From the NCBI RefSeq assembly GCF_026153205.1, contig NZ_JAPFBW010000001.1, forward strand, positions 1 through 64,000: DNA of 64,000 bases, written 5' to 3'. This DNA comes from Aquabacterium sp. A7-Y. Its GTDB lineage: Bacteria > Pseudomonadota > Gammaproteobacteria > Burkholderiales > Burkholderiaceae_C. How positions within the stretch are numbered: position 1 is the first letter of the stretch; each line of letters begins with the position of its first letter. The translations under genes and the position numbers were made by a program. Positions 41,389 to 56,609 of the stretch are shown here, one piece after another. A model generated the notes under the pieces. That model did no database searches. It had not been told where the DNA came from and saw only the letters and a list, made by a program, of their open reading frames with translations.

Positions 41389-42111
41389 TCAGAGTAGGCT
41401 GGACTGCGGGGGCGGAGCCTTGGGCGACACCTTATCCGGGCCCGCATCGAAGCTCTCGGACGGGGGGAGCACGAGGGCGGAAACAGCCTCCTCGACCGTT
41501 CCCCGTAGCCAAATCTCAAATGCATCGGGATGAAGCGGCACCACAGCACGCTTGTCCTGCATCGTCTCCGGACGATCTGGGTCTGGTCGGTGCATGCGTC
41601 GCAAGAGGGGATGGTCATCGCAGTTGAGCGTGACCATCGTGTAGCTCTCATGGACCTCGCCTGTTTCCTTGTCGATCCAAGTATTCCACAGCCCAGCCAT
41701 GCCCCACGGCTGGCCATCCGGCCGACGAAAACGCCACCACTGGTTCTTGCCGGTCTCCCAGTTCGGTTCCAGGTAAGACCAAGCGGGAATGATGCAACGC
41801 TGACCACGGGCCCAGGGGGCCTTGTAGGTAGCGAGCTTATGAATGGTCTTGAACCGGGCGTTGTTCGTCAGGATCGTGCGTTGGCCTGGTTTCTTCGCCG
41901 GCTGCGGCGTCTTGGCGAACCAGCCTATGAGGCCCCATTGGCCGAACACTTCCTCAAGGTTTCCGTCTTCCCTTGAAGGGCGGATGAAGACGCCTGGGCC
42001 GAAGGGGCCAATATCACGTGCGAAAGGAGCGGGACTTTCCACCGACCGACCTCCGGCTTCTCGGAAGTGCCAAAGCCCGTCCGCACGAGACGGGTTGTAC
42101 TGATTGCACAT
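41389..42111 (-). CDS. SRAP-domain protein (YedK/HMCES-like)
   Basis: 240 aa. The catalytic Cys2 is at the N terminus (MCNQYN, where the family usually has MCGRY), TNNARFKTIHK provides the conserved Asn, IIPAWSYLEP the Glu-containing strand, and HPLLRRMHRP the conserved His. This fold forms a covalent thiazolidine link with abasic sites in single-stranded DNA and protects replication forks. The MCNQY/YLEP variants place it in a divergent branch often seen in phages and islands. It lies 70 bp after the hsdR gene, with the same direction, but is probably a separate unit. Confidence 0.88.
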   Translation of the reverse strand: MCNQYNPSRADGLWHFREAGGRSVESPAPFARDIGPFGPGVFIRPSREDGNLEEVFGQWGLIGWFAKTPQPAKKPGQRTILTNNARFKTIHKLATYKAPWARGQRCIIPAWSYLEPNWETGKNQWWRFRRPDGQPWGMAGLWNTWIDKETGEVHESYTMVTLNCDDHPLLRRMHRPDPDRPETMQDKRAVVPLHPDAFEIWLRGTVEEAVSALVLPPSESFDAGPDKVSPKAPPPQSSLL

Positions 42112-42183
42112 GAACCGATCGTAACCGGCACAGTGCGCTCTTGGGGCAGCAGTGCACCGCGACCCGCTTAGATTTGAGGACGG

Positions 42184-45365
<3,182 letters not shown>

Positions 45366-45369
<4 letters not shown>

Positions 45370-46232
45370 TTCGCTTCCCCTCCACTCGGCCGCGCCTGCG
45401 GTTTCGCTGCGCGCACTTGTTGGTAGTTCTTCGTCTCGAACAAAAACTCTGACAGGGTGACTGCCGTGTGCACCGCCAACTTGGCGTGATGCCGACTCGG
45501 TCGGTAAGAGGTGGCGTGCGCATCGCCCATCTTGTTGCGCACGGCGGCAAGACCACCAATGACGCTGACAAGCCCGGAAAGAATCTGCCGTAGCGAATCC
45601 GAGATGTCCTCGCGCTCCGGCTCCAGATGAAGGTGCTTCTGCACGCGCTTGTACAACGCTCGTAGATTGCCGTCGTATTCCGGCGCCTGGGCGTCGAACT
45701 CCTTCTCGATGCCAATCAGAACGCTTTCGACCAGGGAGCGCGCATTAGTGATAGCCCCCGAGTAGTCTCCCTCGGCCAGCTTCCCTTCGCATTTGCGAAT
45801 GTTGTCGTCGATGGCGAGCTGAGTCAGCTCGTGCAACACCTTGGCGGGCAGTTCCAGCTTGACCGAACCGGCGGACAGCTCGCGAACCTTGTATGTGAAC
45901 CCGTCCTTGACCACCTCGAAGCCATCGTGCTTGAGGTGGTCGTTGACCTTGGCTACGACGACGTCCACGTCGAGCTGATGCTTCAGAAATGCCCGAGGGT
46001 CGAGTGCCGTCTTGATGATTTGCTTCATCACGGCTTGCCCGTTCAATTCCCGCAGCTTGTCCTGAGCATAGATTCGCCGCGTCGGAAAGCCTCCGCCAGT
46101 CGGATACACGTCCCGTCCACCGAATTCATTGAAGAATTTCACGAGCTGCGGGCCACTTCTGTAGGGCGAACCGTCCATGTCACCGGCAATGAGGTTGCCC
46201 AAGAACTCAATGGTGTACTCGGAAATTTTCAT
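45366..46232 (-). CDS. Abi_C-domain protein inside the type I RM operon
   Basis: 288 aa. The C-terminal half ([20 protein letters not shown], then [14 protein letters not shown] and [15 protein letters not shown]) matches the abortive-infection C-terminal domain (Abi_C), a HEPN-like helical domain with an R-x4-6-H type pattern (RNKMGDAH), which often means an RNase. The N-terminal ~130 residues ([36 protein letters not shown]) resemble the DNA- or partner-binding half found with such proteins. It lies between hsdS and hsdR, with a 4-bp overlap into hsdR, so it is made with the RM system and may act as back-up abortive infection. Confidence 0.8.
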
Positions 46233-46247
46233 CGCGACCTGCCTGCG

Positions 46248-47601
46248 CTATGCCAGTGCTCTTTCGAGCTGGGCTTGGGCTTCGGGGAGGCGGAGCTTGC
46301 CGGAGATGAGGCGGGGGAGCAGCGAATCTCTCAGAGCTTCAAGCTCAGCGATTGGTGCGGCATAAACACGGTCAATAAGAGGGCGCACCAGCTCGAAGAA
46401 TCTCTCGAAAATTGCTGGCGGTGCCGTCACGACCATCTCCGAATCGAGGAAATGCTGGGTCTGGAAATTAGCAAGGCCCGTGCTTTGGACTTGGTAGTTC
46501 CACATCTTGCCGGCCTGATAGATTTGGGCGAGGTGACGCGCAAGCACCAGCGCAGTATGGGAGTCTTTCGCTCGAAACAGTCTGCAGAAGCTTGTAGGGA
46601 CCGCAGCAGCCCCGAGCTTGGCGAGGAGGTCGCGTGTAACGTAGAGCGAGCGTCCGGTGGGTTGCGTTTTGCTGCCGCCGGAGACTTCAATTACCAAGTC
46701 GCCGTCATGCAGGAGACGCTTTGCAGCCTTTCTTGGACTGACGAAGCGTCGAGGGACTGCTTGATAGCGACCCGCGCAGATGTCTGGGATGTCGGTGCCC
46801 CTGATGACGGTAGCCGGCAAAGAGCAGTCGACGCTCTCTGCCTCGGAACCCCAGTCACCACCTATCGCATGCGCCAAGAGCGAGCCAAACGGCTTGGCTG
46901 TCCACCCCTTCGGAATCAACCCGAGTGCCGATTCCTCGAACTCGGCGGGGAACAACGCCGCCGTGTCCGCGTCCATGCCTTCGGGCTCGCGGCCCTCGGC
47001 CTTTGCACGTACGGGGTCGAAGTCGATGAACCAGCTCTTGAACACGGCTTGGGCGATGGATTCGAGGGTGGCGTTGGTTTGTCGGAAGAGCAGCCAGCGC
47101 TCGTCAATAGAACCGAGTAGGTTCGCAATCTCACGTTGCTTTGAGAGAGGTGGTAGAGGAATCTTGAACTTCGAGCAGTCTCCCACTCGAATGTGAGACA
47201 CAACGGACCCGGAGCCCTCGTGAGCTCCGAATTGATGCTGCAGCTGCGGAGAAAGAAAGGAATAGCAGAGGAATCTCGGATCCAACACCGACTTGTTGGC
47301 ACGGTATTGCATCAGGCGCTGCCCAAGAAATATGGTTTGATTTCCTCGCACGAGGCCAACTTCTCCGATGGGAGCCTCGCGCGTAAGTACAACATCGCCG
47401 TCTAGGACAGCGGCTCGTCGTGTCCACGTCCGGAATGTTGACTCGTCGACAAACTTGCAGTCGGTCAAGTCAATGAAGCCGCGTCGCACGTTGGTCGTGC
47501 GAATCATCTTGTAGGGCGTCTGAAGGTCGACGACCGGCGCGGTCTTATTCACGCAGTCGACGATTAGGTCGCAGCAGTCGGCGACCGGAACCAGCGGCCA
47601 C

Positions 47602-47612
<11 letters not shown>
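46248..47612 (-). CDS. hsdS: Type I restriction-modification specificity subunit
   Basis: 454 aa. Two target-recognition domains are separated by helical spacers. The first repeat ends [20 protein letters not shown] and the second ends with a matching helix ([20 protein letters not shown]), so the two halves have the usual circular symmetry. The protein chooses the split recognition sequence and binds two HsdM. The TRD sequences do not allow the target to be predicted. It overlaps the end of hsdM by 11 bp. Confidence 0.93.
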
Positions 47613-49188
<1,576 letters not shown>

Positions 49189-49706
49189 GCGTTGGGGTCA
49201 ATCGCTCTTGGCTACGCCTGCAATCTTGTCACAGCTTCGAAGGGCAGTTCTTTTTGTAACTCATAGGCGGCCCTCCGCGTCATGGCGACCTTCGGACGTC
49301 TCGGTACTGTCACAGCGGACGCGCTCTGAGCCACTTCCGCCTGAACGGGCGAAAGCCGCTGATTGCACGTTGCTAGCCGTCGGTCAATGTTCGAGTTGCG
49401 TGCTGAGGGCCGTCGGCCACTGGTGACCTGTACGCAGTCGAGGCTTCTCCTGGTACACCAAGACCTTGGAAAACCGCTCTATTTGACCCTCGCGTAAGTC
49501 CGCGTCAGCAAAGGACTTCTGCGTAGGCCGGGCGGAAAAAGTTGCCCTACTTTTTAGAGAAGAGAGAGGAAAAGAGAGTCGAAACGAGGCAAAAAGGGCG
49601 GAGAAGGGCGCGGGCGTGGCCTACGCAGAATGGCCCGGAACCCCGCACCGGCGCGGGAAACGCCCAAAGCAAAACGCCCAACCGAGAGCGGTTGGGCGTT
49701 GTGTCT
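49189..49706. other. Junction region between RM operon and tRNA-Thr
   Basis: About 518 bp without a convincing gene. It holds the promoter side of hsdM, a purine-rich stretch near 49555-49610, an exact 13-bp inverted repeat (TTCTGCGTAGGCC at 49517-49529 and its complement at 49618-49630) and the tRNA terminator. It is the likely border between accessory and core DNA. Confidence 0.5.
49673..49700 (-). terminator. Rho-independent terminator of tRNA-Thr
   Basis: On the minus strand AACGCCCAACCG, loop CTCT, CGGTTGGGCGTT is followed by TTGCTTTG. The 12-bp perfect stem begins 7 bp after the tRNA CCA end, as expected for a tRNA terminator. Confidence 0.8.
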
Positions 49707-49782
49707 TGGTGCCGGTGAAGAGAGTCGAACTCCCGACCTTCGCATTACGAATGCGCTGCTCTACCAACTGAGCTACACCGGC
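49707..49782 (-). tRNA. tRNA-Thr (anticodon CGT)
   Basis: On the minus strand the gene reads GCCGGTG (acceptor), GCTCAGTTGGTAGAGC (D arm), an anticodon loop TTCGTAA with CGT, GTTCGACTC (T arm) and CACCGGC with an encoded ACCA. All arms pair, except the outermost anticodon-stem pair, which is also irregular in E. coli thrW. It reads ACG codons. Its 3' end faces the accessory region, the usual side for integration of islands. Confidence 0.97.
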
Positions 49783-49865
49783 AAAGAGACCGAGATTCTA
49801 GCAGCAAAATCCGGCCTGGGAAGGGGCGCCGAAACCAACGCCTCGTGAACTCCTGCCGCGCGCCC

Positions 49866-50882
49866 TCAGCGGGCCGCTTCCTGGTGGTAGGCCGTCACGC
49901 GCTCGACCTCGTTTTTCGAGCCCAGAATCACGCTCACGCGCTCGTGCAGCTTGCCCGGCTTCACATCCAGGATGCGCTGCTGCCCGTTGGTCGCTGCGCC
50001 ACCGGCCTGCTCGACCAGGAAGCTCATCGGGTTGGCCTCGTAGAGCAGGCGCAGCTTGCCGGGTTTGTCCGGCTCACGCTGGTCCCAGGGGTACATGAAG
50101 ATGCCGCCGCGGGTCAGGATGCGGTGCACATCGGCCACCATCGAGGCGACCCAGCGCATGTTGAAGTCCTTGCCGCGCGGGCCTTCCTTGCCGGCCAGGC
50201 ATTCGTCGATGTAGCGGCGCACCGGCGGGGCCCAGTGGCGCATGTTGCTCATGTTGATCGCGAATTCCTTCGTGTCGGCAGGAATCCTCACGTCGTCCTG
50301 GACCAGGACGAAGGAGCCCTGCTCGCGGTCCAGGGTGAACATCGCCACGCCGTCGCCCACGGTCAGGACCAGCGTGGTCTGCGGACCGTAGATGCAGTAG
50401 CCGGCTGCCGCCTGCTGGCTGCCCGGCTGCAGGAAGTCCTCCTCGCTGACGCCGGTGTGGCCCTCGGGCTTCTTGAGCACCGAGAAGATCGTGCCGATGC
50501 TGACGTTGACGTCGATGTTGCTGGAGCCGTCGAGCGGGTCGAACAGCAGCATGTACTCGCCCTGCGGGAAGCGGTTGGGCACCACGTAGATGCCGTCCAT
50601 CTCCTCGGAGGCCATCGCGGCCAGGTGGCCGCCCCATTCGTTGGCCTCGATCAGCACCTCGTTGGCGATGACGTCGAGTTTCTTCTGCACCTCGCCCTGC
50701 ACGTTCTCGGTGCCGGCGGTGCCGAGCACATCGCCCAGCGCGCCCTTGTTGACGCTGATGGCGATGCGTTTGCAAGCGCGTGCCACCACCTCGATCAGCA
50801 GGCGCAGCTGGCCGGGGATGTGGCCGTGCATGCGTTGCTGCTCGACGAGGTATTGCGTGAGGCTGACGCGTTTTTGGGTCAT
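49866..50882 (-). CDS. fbp: Fructose-1,6-bisphosphatase class I
   Basis: 338 aa, the normal length. [13 protein letters not shown] (metal-binding DPLDGSS at 115-121) and the C-terminal [21 protein letters not shown] are diagnostic. The enzyme removes the C1 phosphate from fructose-1,6-bisphosphate in gluconeogenesis and, in autotrophs, the Calvin cycle. GGGAG stands six bases before ATG 50882. A longer open frame upstream is out of frame with pepN. It follows pepN closely (47 bp), a pairing common in Burkholderiales. Confidence 0.96.
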   Translation of the reverse strand: MTQKRVSLTQYLVEQQRMHGHIPGQLRLLIEVVARACKRIAISVNKGALGDVLGTAGTENVQGEVQKKLDVIANEVLIEANEWGGHLAAMASEEMDGIYVVPNRFPQGEYMLLFDPLDGSSNIDVNVSIGTIFSVLKKPEGHTGVSEEDFLQPGSQQAAAGYCIYGPQTTLVLTVGDGVAMFTLDREQGSFVLVQDDVRIPADTKEFAINMSNMRHWAPPVRRYIDECLAGKEGPRGKDFNMRWVASMVADVHRILTRGGIFMYPWDQREPDKPGKLRLLYEANPMSFLVEQAGGAATNGQQRILDVKPGKLHERVSVILGSKNEVERVTAYHQEAAR

Positions 50883-50929
50883 TTCATACTCCCAATGGTC
50901 TATCGAAATTGTTGTGGCCGTTCGCGGCC

Positions 50930-53602
50930 TCAGTCGGCCAGTGCGCGTGTGACGATTTCGCGCACGTCGTCGCTGAGCTCGGGCTTGGCTGCGACGCGCG
51001 CGATGGCTTCGCGCGCAGCGCTGCGGTAGGGCTCGGCCAGCTGCTTCCAGCGGTCCATCGCGCGGGCGACGCGGGCCGCGAGTTGCGGGTTGATCGCGTC
51101 CAGCTCCAGCACGCGGTCGGCCCAGAAGACGTAGCCGGCAGCGTCGCGGCGGTGGAAGGCGGCCGGGTTGCTGAAACACAGCGCCGTGACCAGGCTGCGC
51201 GCCCGGTTGGGGTTGCGCAGCGAGAAGTCGGGGTGCGACAGCAGCTGCTTGGCACGGGCAAAGACCTTGCCGTCCTTCTCGGGCGCCGAAGCCTGCAGCG
51301 CGAACCACTTGTCGATCACCAGCGCCTCGTCGCGGAACAGAGCGTGGAAGCGCTGCAGCGCCGGCTCGGCCAGCTCGTGGTGGGCCCCCACCAGGGCGCC
51401 GACGGCCCCGATGCGGTCGGTCATGTTGTTGGCGTCCTTGAAACGCTGGTACGCCTTGCCGGGCCACTCGGTGGTGGACTGCGCCGTGGCTGCCAGGCAG
51501 AGGTTGGCCAGCGCCAGGTTGGCCAGCGCGCGGCGCCCCGAGGACACCGGGTCGGGCGAGTAGCCGCCTTCGGTCTGGTGGGTGTCGAAGGCGGTTTCCC
51601 AGTCGGCCTGCAGGGCCAGCGCGAGCTGCAGGCGCAGCGACTCGCGCACGGTGTGGATCAGCTGCGGGTCGACCTCCTGGAGCTGCTCGGCGATGTAGCT
51701 TTCGCCAGGCAGGGTCAGCAGCAGGTCCTTGAAGGCGGCGTCCAGGGTGGGGTGGTGCAGCACGGCACGCATCGCTTCGAGGTAGGGCGCGTCGGCTTCG
51801 ATGCGGCCGTCGCCCTTCACCGCGGCCAGCAGCCGGTTCAGGCCCAGGCGCTGCGCCGCCTCCCAGCGGTTGAAGGGGTCGGCATCGTGGGCCAGCAGCA
51901 CCAGCAGGTCGGCGTCGCTCAGCGTGTCCTCCAGCACCACCGGGGCCGAGAAGCCGCGCAGCAGCGAAGGCACCGGCTGGGCCTCCAGGCCGGTGAACTC
52001 GAAGTGCTGGGTGGCTTCGCTCAGCACCAGCACACGTTCGGTGCCGGCCGAGGCGCTCTCGCCGACCAGCTGCAGCGGCAGCGCCGCGCCGTCGCGGCTC
52101 ACCAGGCCCAGCGCAACGGGGATCACGAAGGGCTGCTTCTCGGGCTGACCCGGGGTCGGCGGGCAGTGCTGGCTCAACTCCAGCCGCCAGGTGCGCATCT
52201 CGGCGTTGTAGTAGCCGCGCGCGGTCACGCGCGGCGTGCCGGCCTGGCTGTACCAGCGGCGGAATTGATCCAGCTTGTGCGCCAGCGGGCTGTCGGGGTT
52301 GGCGTCGGCGATCGCCTGTGCGAAGTCGTCGCAGGTCACCGCCTGGCCGTCGTGGCGCTGGAAGTACAGCGTCATGCCGCGTGCGAAACCGTCGCGGCCC
52401 ACCAGCGTCTGCATCATGCGCACGACCTCAGCGCCCTTGTCGTAGACGGTGGCGGTGTAGAAGTTGTCGATCGCGACATAGCTGTCCGGGCGCACCGGGT
52501 GCGCCATCGGCCCCGCATCCTCGGGGAACTGGTGCTGGCGCAGCGTGCGCACGTCGTCGATGCGTTTGACGGCACGCGCGCTCGGCGAGCCCGAGAGGTC
52601 CTGGCTGAACTCCTGGTCGCGGAAGACCGTCAGGCCTTCCTTGAGGCTGAGCTGGAACCAGTCGCGGCAGGTCACGCGGTTGCCGGTCCAGTTGTGGAAA
52701 TACTCGTGGCCGACCACGCTCTCGATGCCGGCAAAGTCGGCGTCGGTCGCGGTGGCAGGGTTGGCCAGCACGTATTTGGTGTTGAAGATGTTGAGGCCCT
52801 TGTTCTCCATCGCGCCCATGTTGAAGTCGCTGACAGCGACGATCATGAAGCGGTCGAGGTCCAGGGGCAGGCCGAAGCGGGCTTCGTCCCAGGCGACCGA
52901 GGCGATCAGCGAGCGCATTGCGTGCTCAGTCTTGTCCAGGTCGCCGGCGCGCACGTAGACCTGCAGCAGGTGGTTGCGGCCGCTGCGCGAGCGGATCTTC
53001 TGCTCGCGGCAAACCAGGTTGGCGGCCACCAGCGCAAACAGGTAGGAGGGCTTGGGAAAGGGGTCGTTCCACTTCGCGTAGTGTTTGCCGCCTTCCAGCT
53101 CGCCCTGCTCCAGCAGGTTGCCGTTGGACAGCAGCACCGGGTAGCGCGCCTTGTCGCCCTTGAGGGTGACGGTGTAGACCGCCATCACGTCGGGACGGTC
53201 GAGGAAGTAGGTGATGCGGCGGAAGCCCTGCGCCTCGCACTGCGTGAAAAAGCCGCCGCTCGAGGTGTAGAGGCCCGACAGGCGGGTGTTCTTCTCGGGC
53301 GCGCAGGTGGTGCGCACCTCCAGCGTGAACGGGGTCTCGGGCAGGTTTTCCAGCACCAGCTGCTGGTTCTCGACGCGGAAAGAGACCGATTCGCCGTTGA
53401 CCAGCACGCGGGTCAGGTTCAGGTCCTCGCCGTCCAGGCGCAGCGCCTGCGCGGGGACGTCGGCATTGCGCTCCAGGGTCATCCGGTTGACCACCAGGGT
53501 CTTGGCCGGGTCGAGGTCGAACGTCAGGTCGACGGTCCTGATCCAGTAGGGCGGCGGGGCGTAGTCCTCGCGGCGGGTCACTGCAGCGGTGCCTTCACGC
53601 AT
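50930..53602 (-). CDS. pepN: Aminopeptidase N (M1 family)
   Basis: 890 aa, the expected length. The exopeptidase motif GAMEN is at 263-267, and the zinc site HEYFH (299-303) with the third ligand Glu322 in WFQLSLKEG is complete. C-terminal DUF3458-type domains follow. It cleaves N-terminal residues from peptides in the cytoplasm and supplies most general aminopeptidase activity in gram-negative cells. It lies between prfB and fbp, all leftward, with gaps under 60 bp. Confidence 0.97.
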   Translation of the reverse strand: MREGTAAVTRREDYAPPPYWIRTVDLTFDLDPAKTLVVNRMTLERNADVPAQALRLDGEDLNLTRVLVNGESVSFRVENQQLVLENLPETPFTLEVRTTCAPEKNTRLSGLYTSSGGFFTQCEAQGFRRITYFLDRPDVMAVYTVTLKGDKARYPVLLSNGNLLEQGELEGGKHYAKWNDPFPKPSYLFALVAANLVCREQKIRSRSGRNHLLQVYVRAGDLDKTEHAMRSLIASVAWDEARFGLPLDLDRFMIVAVSDFNMGAMENKGLNIFNTKYVLANPATATDADFAGIESVVGHEYFHNWTGNRVTCRDWFQLSLKEGLTVFRDQEFSQDLSGSPSARAVKRIDDVRTLRQHQFPEDAGPMAHPVRPDSYVAIDNFYTATVYDKGAEVVRMMQTLVGRDGFARGMTLYFQRHDGQAVTCDDFAQAIADANPDSPLAHKLDQFRRWYSQAGTPRVTARGYYNAEMRTWRLELSQHCPPTPGQPEKQPFVIPVALGLVSRDGAALPLQLVGESASAGTERVLVLSEATQHFEFTGLEAQPVPSLLRGFSAPVVLEDTLSDADLLVLLAHDADPFNRWEAAQRLGLNRLLAAVKGDGRIEADAPYLEAMRAVLHHPTLDAAFKDLLLTLPGESYIAEQLQEVDPQLIHTVRESLRLQLALALQADWETAFDTHQTEGGYSPDPVSSGRRALANLALANLCLAATAQSTTEWPGKAYQRFKDANNMTDRIGAVGALVGAHHELAEPALQRFHALFRDEALVIDKWFALQASAPEKDGKVFARAKQLLSHPDFSLRNPNRARSLVTALCFSNPAAFHRRDAAGYVFWADRVLELDAINPQLAARVARAMDRWKQLAEPYRSAAREAIARVAAKPELSDDVREIVTRALAD

Positions 53603-53649
53603 GGTGGTCGCTTTCTTTCATTGCGGGCCCCGGTCCGGGGCCCGAAGTT

Positions 53650-54754
53650 TCAGATGCCCTGTTTCAGGCTGGCTTCGATGAAAGCGTCGAGGTCGCCGTC
53701 CAGCACCTTCTGGGTGTTGGAAATCTCGACGTTGGTGCGCAGGTCCTTGATGCGGCTCTGGTCCAGCACGTAGGAGCGGATCTGGTGTCCCCAGCCGACG
53801 TCGGTCTTGCTGTCCTCCAGCTTCTGCTGCTCGGCCATGCGCTTGCGCATCTCATGCTCGAACAGCCGCGAGCGCAGCATCTGCCAAGCCTCGTCGCGGT
53901 TGCGGTGCTGCGAACGGTCGTTCTGGCACTGCACCACGATGCCGGTGGGCATGTGGGTCAGGCGCACCGCGGAGTCGGTCTTGTTGATGTGCTGACCGCC
54001 GGCGCCGGAGGCGCGGAAGGTGTCGGTGCGCACGTCGGCCGGGTTGATCTCGATCTCGATCGAGTCGTCGACCTCGGGATAGACGAACACGCTCGCGAAG
54101 GAGGTGTGGCGGCCGCCCGAGGAGTCGAACGGGCTCTTGCGCACCAGGCGGTGCACACCGGTCTCGCTGCGCAGGTAGCCGAAGGCGTACTCGCCCTCGA
54201 CTTTGATCGTGGCGCTCTTGATGCCGGCCACATCGCCCTCGGACTCTTCCATCACCTCGGTCTTGAAGCCCTTGCGCTCGCAGTAGCGCAGGTACTGGCG
54301 CAGCAGCATGCTGGCCCAGTCGCAGGCCTCGGTGCCGCCGGCGCCGGCCTGGATGTCGATGAAGCAGTTGTTGGGATCGGCCGGGTTGCTGAACATGCGG
54401 CGGAACTCGAGTTGCTCGAGCTCGGCCGTGAGGGCATCGACTTCACCTTCGATGGCTTGCAGGCCCGCGATGTCGTCATCGGCCCTCGACAGCTCATAAA
54501 GCTCGCCGTTGTCCGAGAGCTCGGACTCGAGGCGGCTGATGGTCAGCACCACGCCTTCGAGCGCTTTTTTCTCGCGCCCCAGTTCCTGGGCGTGTTTGGG
54601 GTCGTTCCAGACCGCCGGGTCTTCCAGCGCGGCGTTGACCTCGCTCAGACGGTGAGACTTGGTCTCCCAGTCAAAGATACCTCCGTAGCTCGGCGGTGCG
54701 CCGAGTCAGGTCTTCCAGCGTGGCGCCCAAGGTGTTGATGCGTTCTGCGTCCAT
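53650..54754 (-). CDS. prfB: Peptide chain release factor 2 with programmed +1 frameshift
   Basis: The gene is in two frames. Frame 1 starts at ATG 54754 (AAGGAC upstream) and encodes [20 protein letters not shown] and AELRRYL, then an in-frame TGA (54673-54671). Frame 2 continues [13 protein letters not shown] to the stop at 53650. The GGQ motif is in [16 protein letters not shown], and the SPF-type codon recognition is in [17 protein letters not shown]2 releases peptides at UGA and UAA. The recoding site is standard for this gene, so this is not a damaged gene. It is divergent from gmhA. Confidence 0.96.
54670..54685 (-). promoter_or_regulatory. prfB: prfB recoding site
   Basis: On the minus strand CGGAGGTATCTTTGAC: an SD-like GGAGG three bases before the slippery CTT-TGA-C. 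When RF2 is scarce the ribosome pauses at UGA and slips +1 on CUU, so RF2 autoregulates its own synthesis. The spacing matches the E. coli site. Confidence 0.95.
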
Positions 54755-55026
54755 GGCTCGTGTCCTTCTCAAAACGCGGCATTTTCTCATGCTGCGGCGG
54801 GCCTCCCGTCGTCTGCTTCGATCCGGCGATGCAGGAGCGTGAGCGGGCGCTTCCTCGGTGCGCCAAGCGCGTCCGGCGGGCGGAAGGCGTCGGGCCCGCT
54901 GGTATAGTGACCGGGTGATGGGGGCGCATGTTTTGTGCCGGCGACGCGGCGGCCCGGTCAGGCCGGGAGTTCGCGCTGTGCAGTCCCCTGCGATGACGAC
55001 AAAGGCCGCGCAGCGGTTCAGGATCC

Positions 55027-55596
55027 ATGAGCAGTTTGTTCCTCCGCAACCTAGAAGCACAGATCGGCCTTCTGCAGCAGCTGCAGTCCTTGGACGAGGT
55101 GGTTGGCCGGGCCGGTGTGTTGGCAGCCCGGACGCTGGGCGCGGGCGGCCGGCTGTTTTTCTGTGGCAACGGTGGCTCCGCGGCCGACAGCCAGCACATG
55201 GCCTCCGAGCTGACGGGGCGGTTCGTCAAGGAGCGCAAGCCACTGGCCGCGGTTGCCCTCACGACCGACACTTCGGCCCTGACTTCCATCGGCAACGACT
55301 ATGCCTTCGAGGAGGTGTTCGCCCGGCAGCTCGCCGGGCTGGCGCGCGCGGGCGACTGCCTCGTCGGCATTTCCACCTCGGGGCATTCGAAAAACGTTGT
55401 GCGTGCTGTTGCCACTGCCCGTGAGCTGGGTGTGCACACGATCGGGTTGCTCGGTCGCGACGGCGGCCAGCTCAAGGACATGTGCGATGTGGCCATCGTG
55501 GTGCCGAGTCAGGTGACGGCGCGCATCCAGGAAACTCACATCCTGATCGGACACACCCTGTGCGGGCTCATCGAGGAAGGCCTCGGCCTGGTCTGA
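55027..55596 (+). CDS. gmhA: Phosphoheptose isomerase (SIS domain)
   Basis: 189 aa. LFFCGNGGSAADSQHMASEL (45-64 region) and TGRF, ALTTDTSALTSIGNDY, GISTSGHSKNV and RIQETHILIGHTLCGLIEE follow the GmhA pattern; the Glu of ASEL and the last His are the catalytic pair. It turns sedoheptulose-7-phosphate into D-glycero-manno-heptose-7-phosphate, the first step of LPS heptose. The related DiaA is a replication initiator helper and cannot be fully excluded, but the LPS gene cluster a few kb away favours GmhA. SD CAGGA lies upstream. Confidence 0.85.
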   Translation: MSSLFLRNLEAQIGLLQQLQSLDEVVGRAGVLAARTLGAGGRLFFCGNGGSAADSQHMASELTGRFVKERKPLAAVALTTDTSALTSIGNDYAFEEVFARQLAGLARAGDCLVGISTSGHSKNVVRAVATARELGVHTIGLLGRDGGQLKDMCDVAIVVPSQVTARIQETHILIGHTLCGLIEEGLGLV

Positions 55597-55641
55597 GCTG
55601 CGGCCCGGCTGGCCCGGCCGCGGGAGAGGTCGGCGGGGCGC

Positions 55642-56607
55642 CTAGCGGCGCTCCAGGAAGGCCTCGATGTGCCGTGCCAGAGCTTCCGGCTGGTCGTGGT
55701 GCAGCATGTGGCCCGCCGGGGACAGCACGTGGCGCTCGAGCTGCTTCACCGTCGCGAGACGGGCTTCGAAATCGGCGCGGGGGTAGCGGTCGCCCCAGAA
55801 TTTCTTCAGGTCCGTCTGGTCGCCTTCCGCCCACAGGACCGGTGCGCTGATCTGCTGCCAGCAGGCGAGCGCTTCCTCCCTGCGGTAGAGCACCGGATTG
55901 ATGCGCTTGTGCACTGGATCGCCGAGGATCTCCCAGCGTCCGTCGTGCGCCTGCTGCGCCCAGTGGGGCGCGAGCCAGTCGGCCCGGTCGCGGCGCAGCA
56001 GCGGATTGGTCTTGCAAAGGCGGTCGGCGACGGCCTGGAGGCTGTCGTAGCTGCGCAGTTCCACCGGCTGCTTCAACTCGTCGAGCCACTTCGCGTAGCG
56101 CTTGGGTGCCTGTTCAGGGTGGCTGTCGGGCAGGCCGAAACCTTCGAGGTTGATGAGGCGGCGCACGCGCTGCGACCGCACCCCCGCGTAGAACATCGCG
56201 ACGTTGCCGCCCATGCTGTGGCCCAGGAGGTCGATGGTCTGGCCGGGCAACAGCTGGTCGAGCAGGGCGTCGAGGTCGGCCAGGTAGTCGGGGAACCAGT
56301 AGGTGTCGAGGCCCGGACTTTGCGTGAGACCGAAACCGCGCCAGTCGGGCGCAAGCACGTAACGCTCCGTCTGCAGCGCATCCACCACAAACTGGAAGGA
56401 GGCAGCGACGTCCATCCAGCCGTGCAGCATCACCAAAGGGGGGCGCCCCGGAGAGACTGCCTCGGGTGATCCCCAGCTGCGGATGTGGTAGCGCAGGCCG
56501 CGCACTTGGGCGATCACCGAGGTCGAACGGCGGGCTGGGCTGTAGGGAGGCAGGTCTGCCTTCGTTCGCGCTTGTGCTTCTGCGTGCGTGGGCTGGTTCG
56601 GCTGCAT
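55642..56607 (-). CDS. Alpha/beta hydrolase
   Basis: 321 aa. The oxyanion region LVMLHGWMDVAASF (HGW), the nucleophile elbow LGHSMGGN (Ser), a late acid in WAEGDQTDL and the catalytic His in SPAGHMLHHDQPEAL give a complete alpha/beta-hydrolase triad. It probably hydrolyses an ester, thioester or lactone; the substrate is unknown. GGAG lies six bases before ATG 56607. It begins 2 bp after the stop of the MsbA-like gene (both leftward), so the two are likely co-transcribed. Frame extensions upstream read the MsbA-like gene out of frame. Confidence 0.88.
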   Translation of the reverse strand: MQPNQPTHAEAQARTKADLPPYSPARRSTSVIAQVRGLRYHIRSWGSPEAVSPGRPPLVMLHGWMDVAASFQFVVDALQTERYVLAPDWRGFGLTQSPGLDTYWFPDYLADLDALLDQLLPGQTIDLLGHSMGGNVAMFYAGVRSQRVRRLINLEGFGLPDSHPEQAPKRYAKWLDELKQPVELRSYDSLQAVADRLCKTNPLLRRDRADWLAPHWAQQAHDGRWEILGDPVHKRINPVLYRREEALACWQQISAPVLWAEGDQTDLKKFWGDRYPRADFEARLATVKQLERHVLSPAGHMLHHDQPEALARHIEAFLERR

Positions 56608-56609
56608 GT

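Noticed and set aside
49845..51029. A 394-codon plus-strand frame opposite fbp
   Set aside because: Same reason: a shadow of the fbp reading frame, with biased composition and no motif.
50909..53773. A 954-codon open frame on the plus strand opposite pepN
   Set aside because: It is the mirror of a strongly supported M1 aminopeptidase in GC-rich DNA. It is very rich in His/Gln/Arg/Val and has no recognisable domain or SD.
53650..54754. prfB as a broken gene
   Set aside because: The break coincides with the conserved GGAGG-TAT-CTT-TGA-C recoding site, so it is regulated frameshifting.
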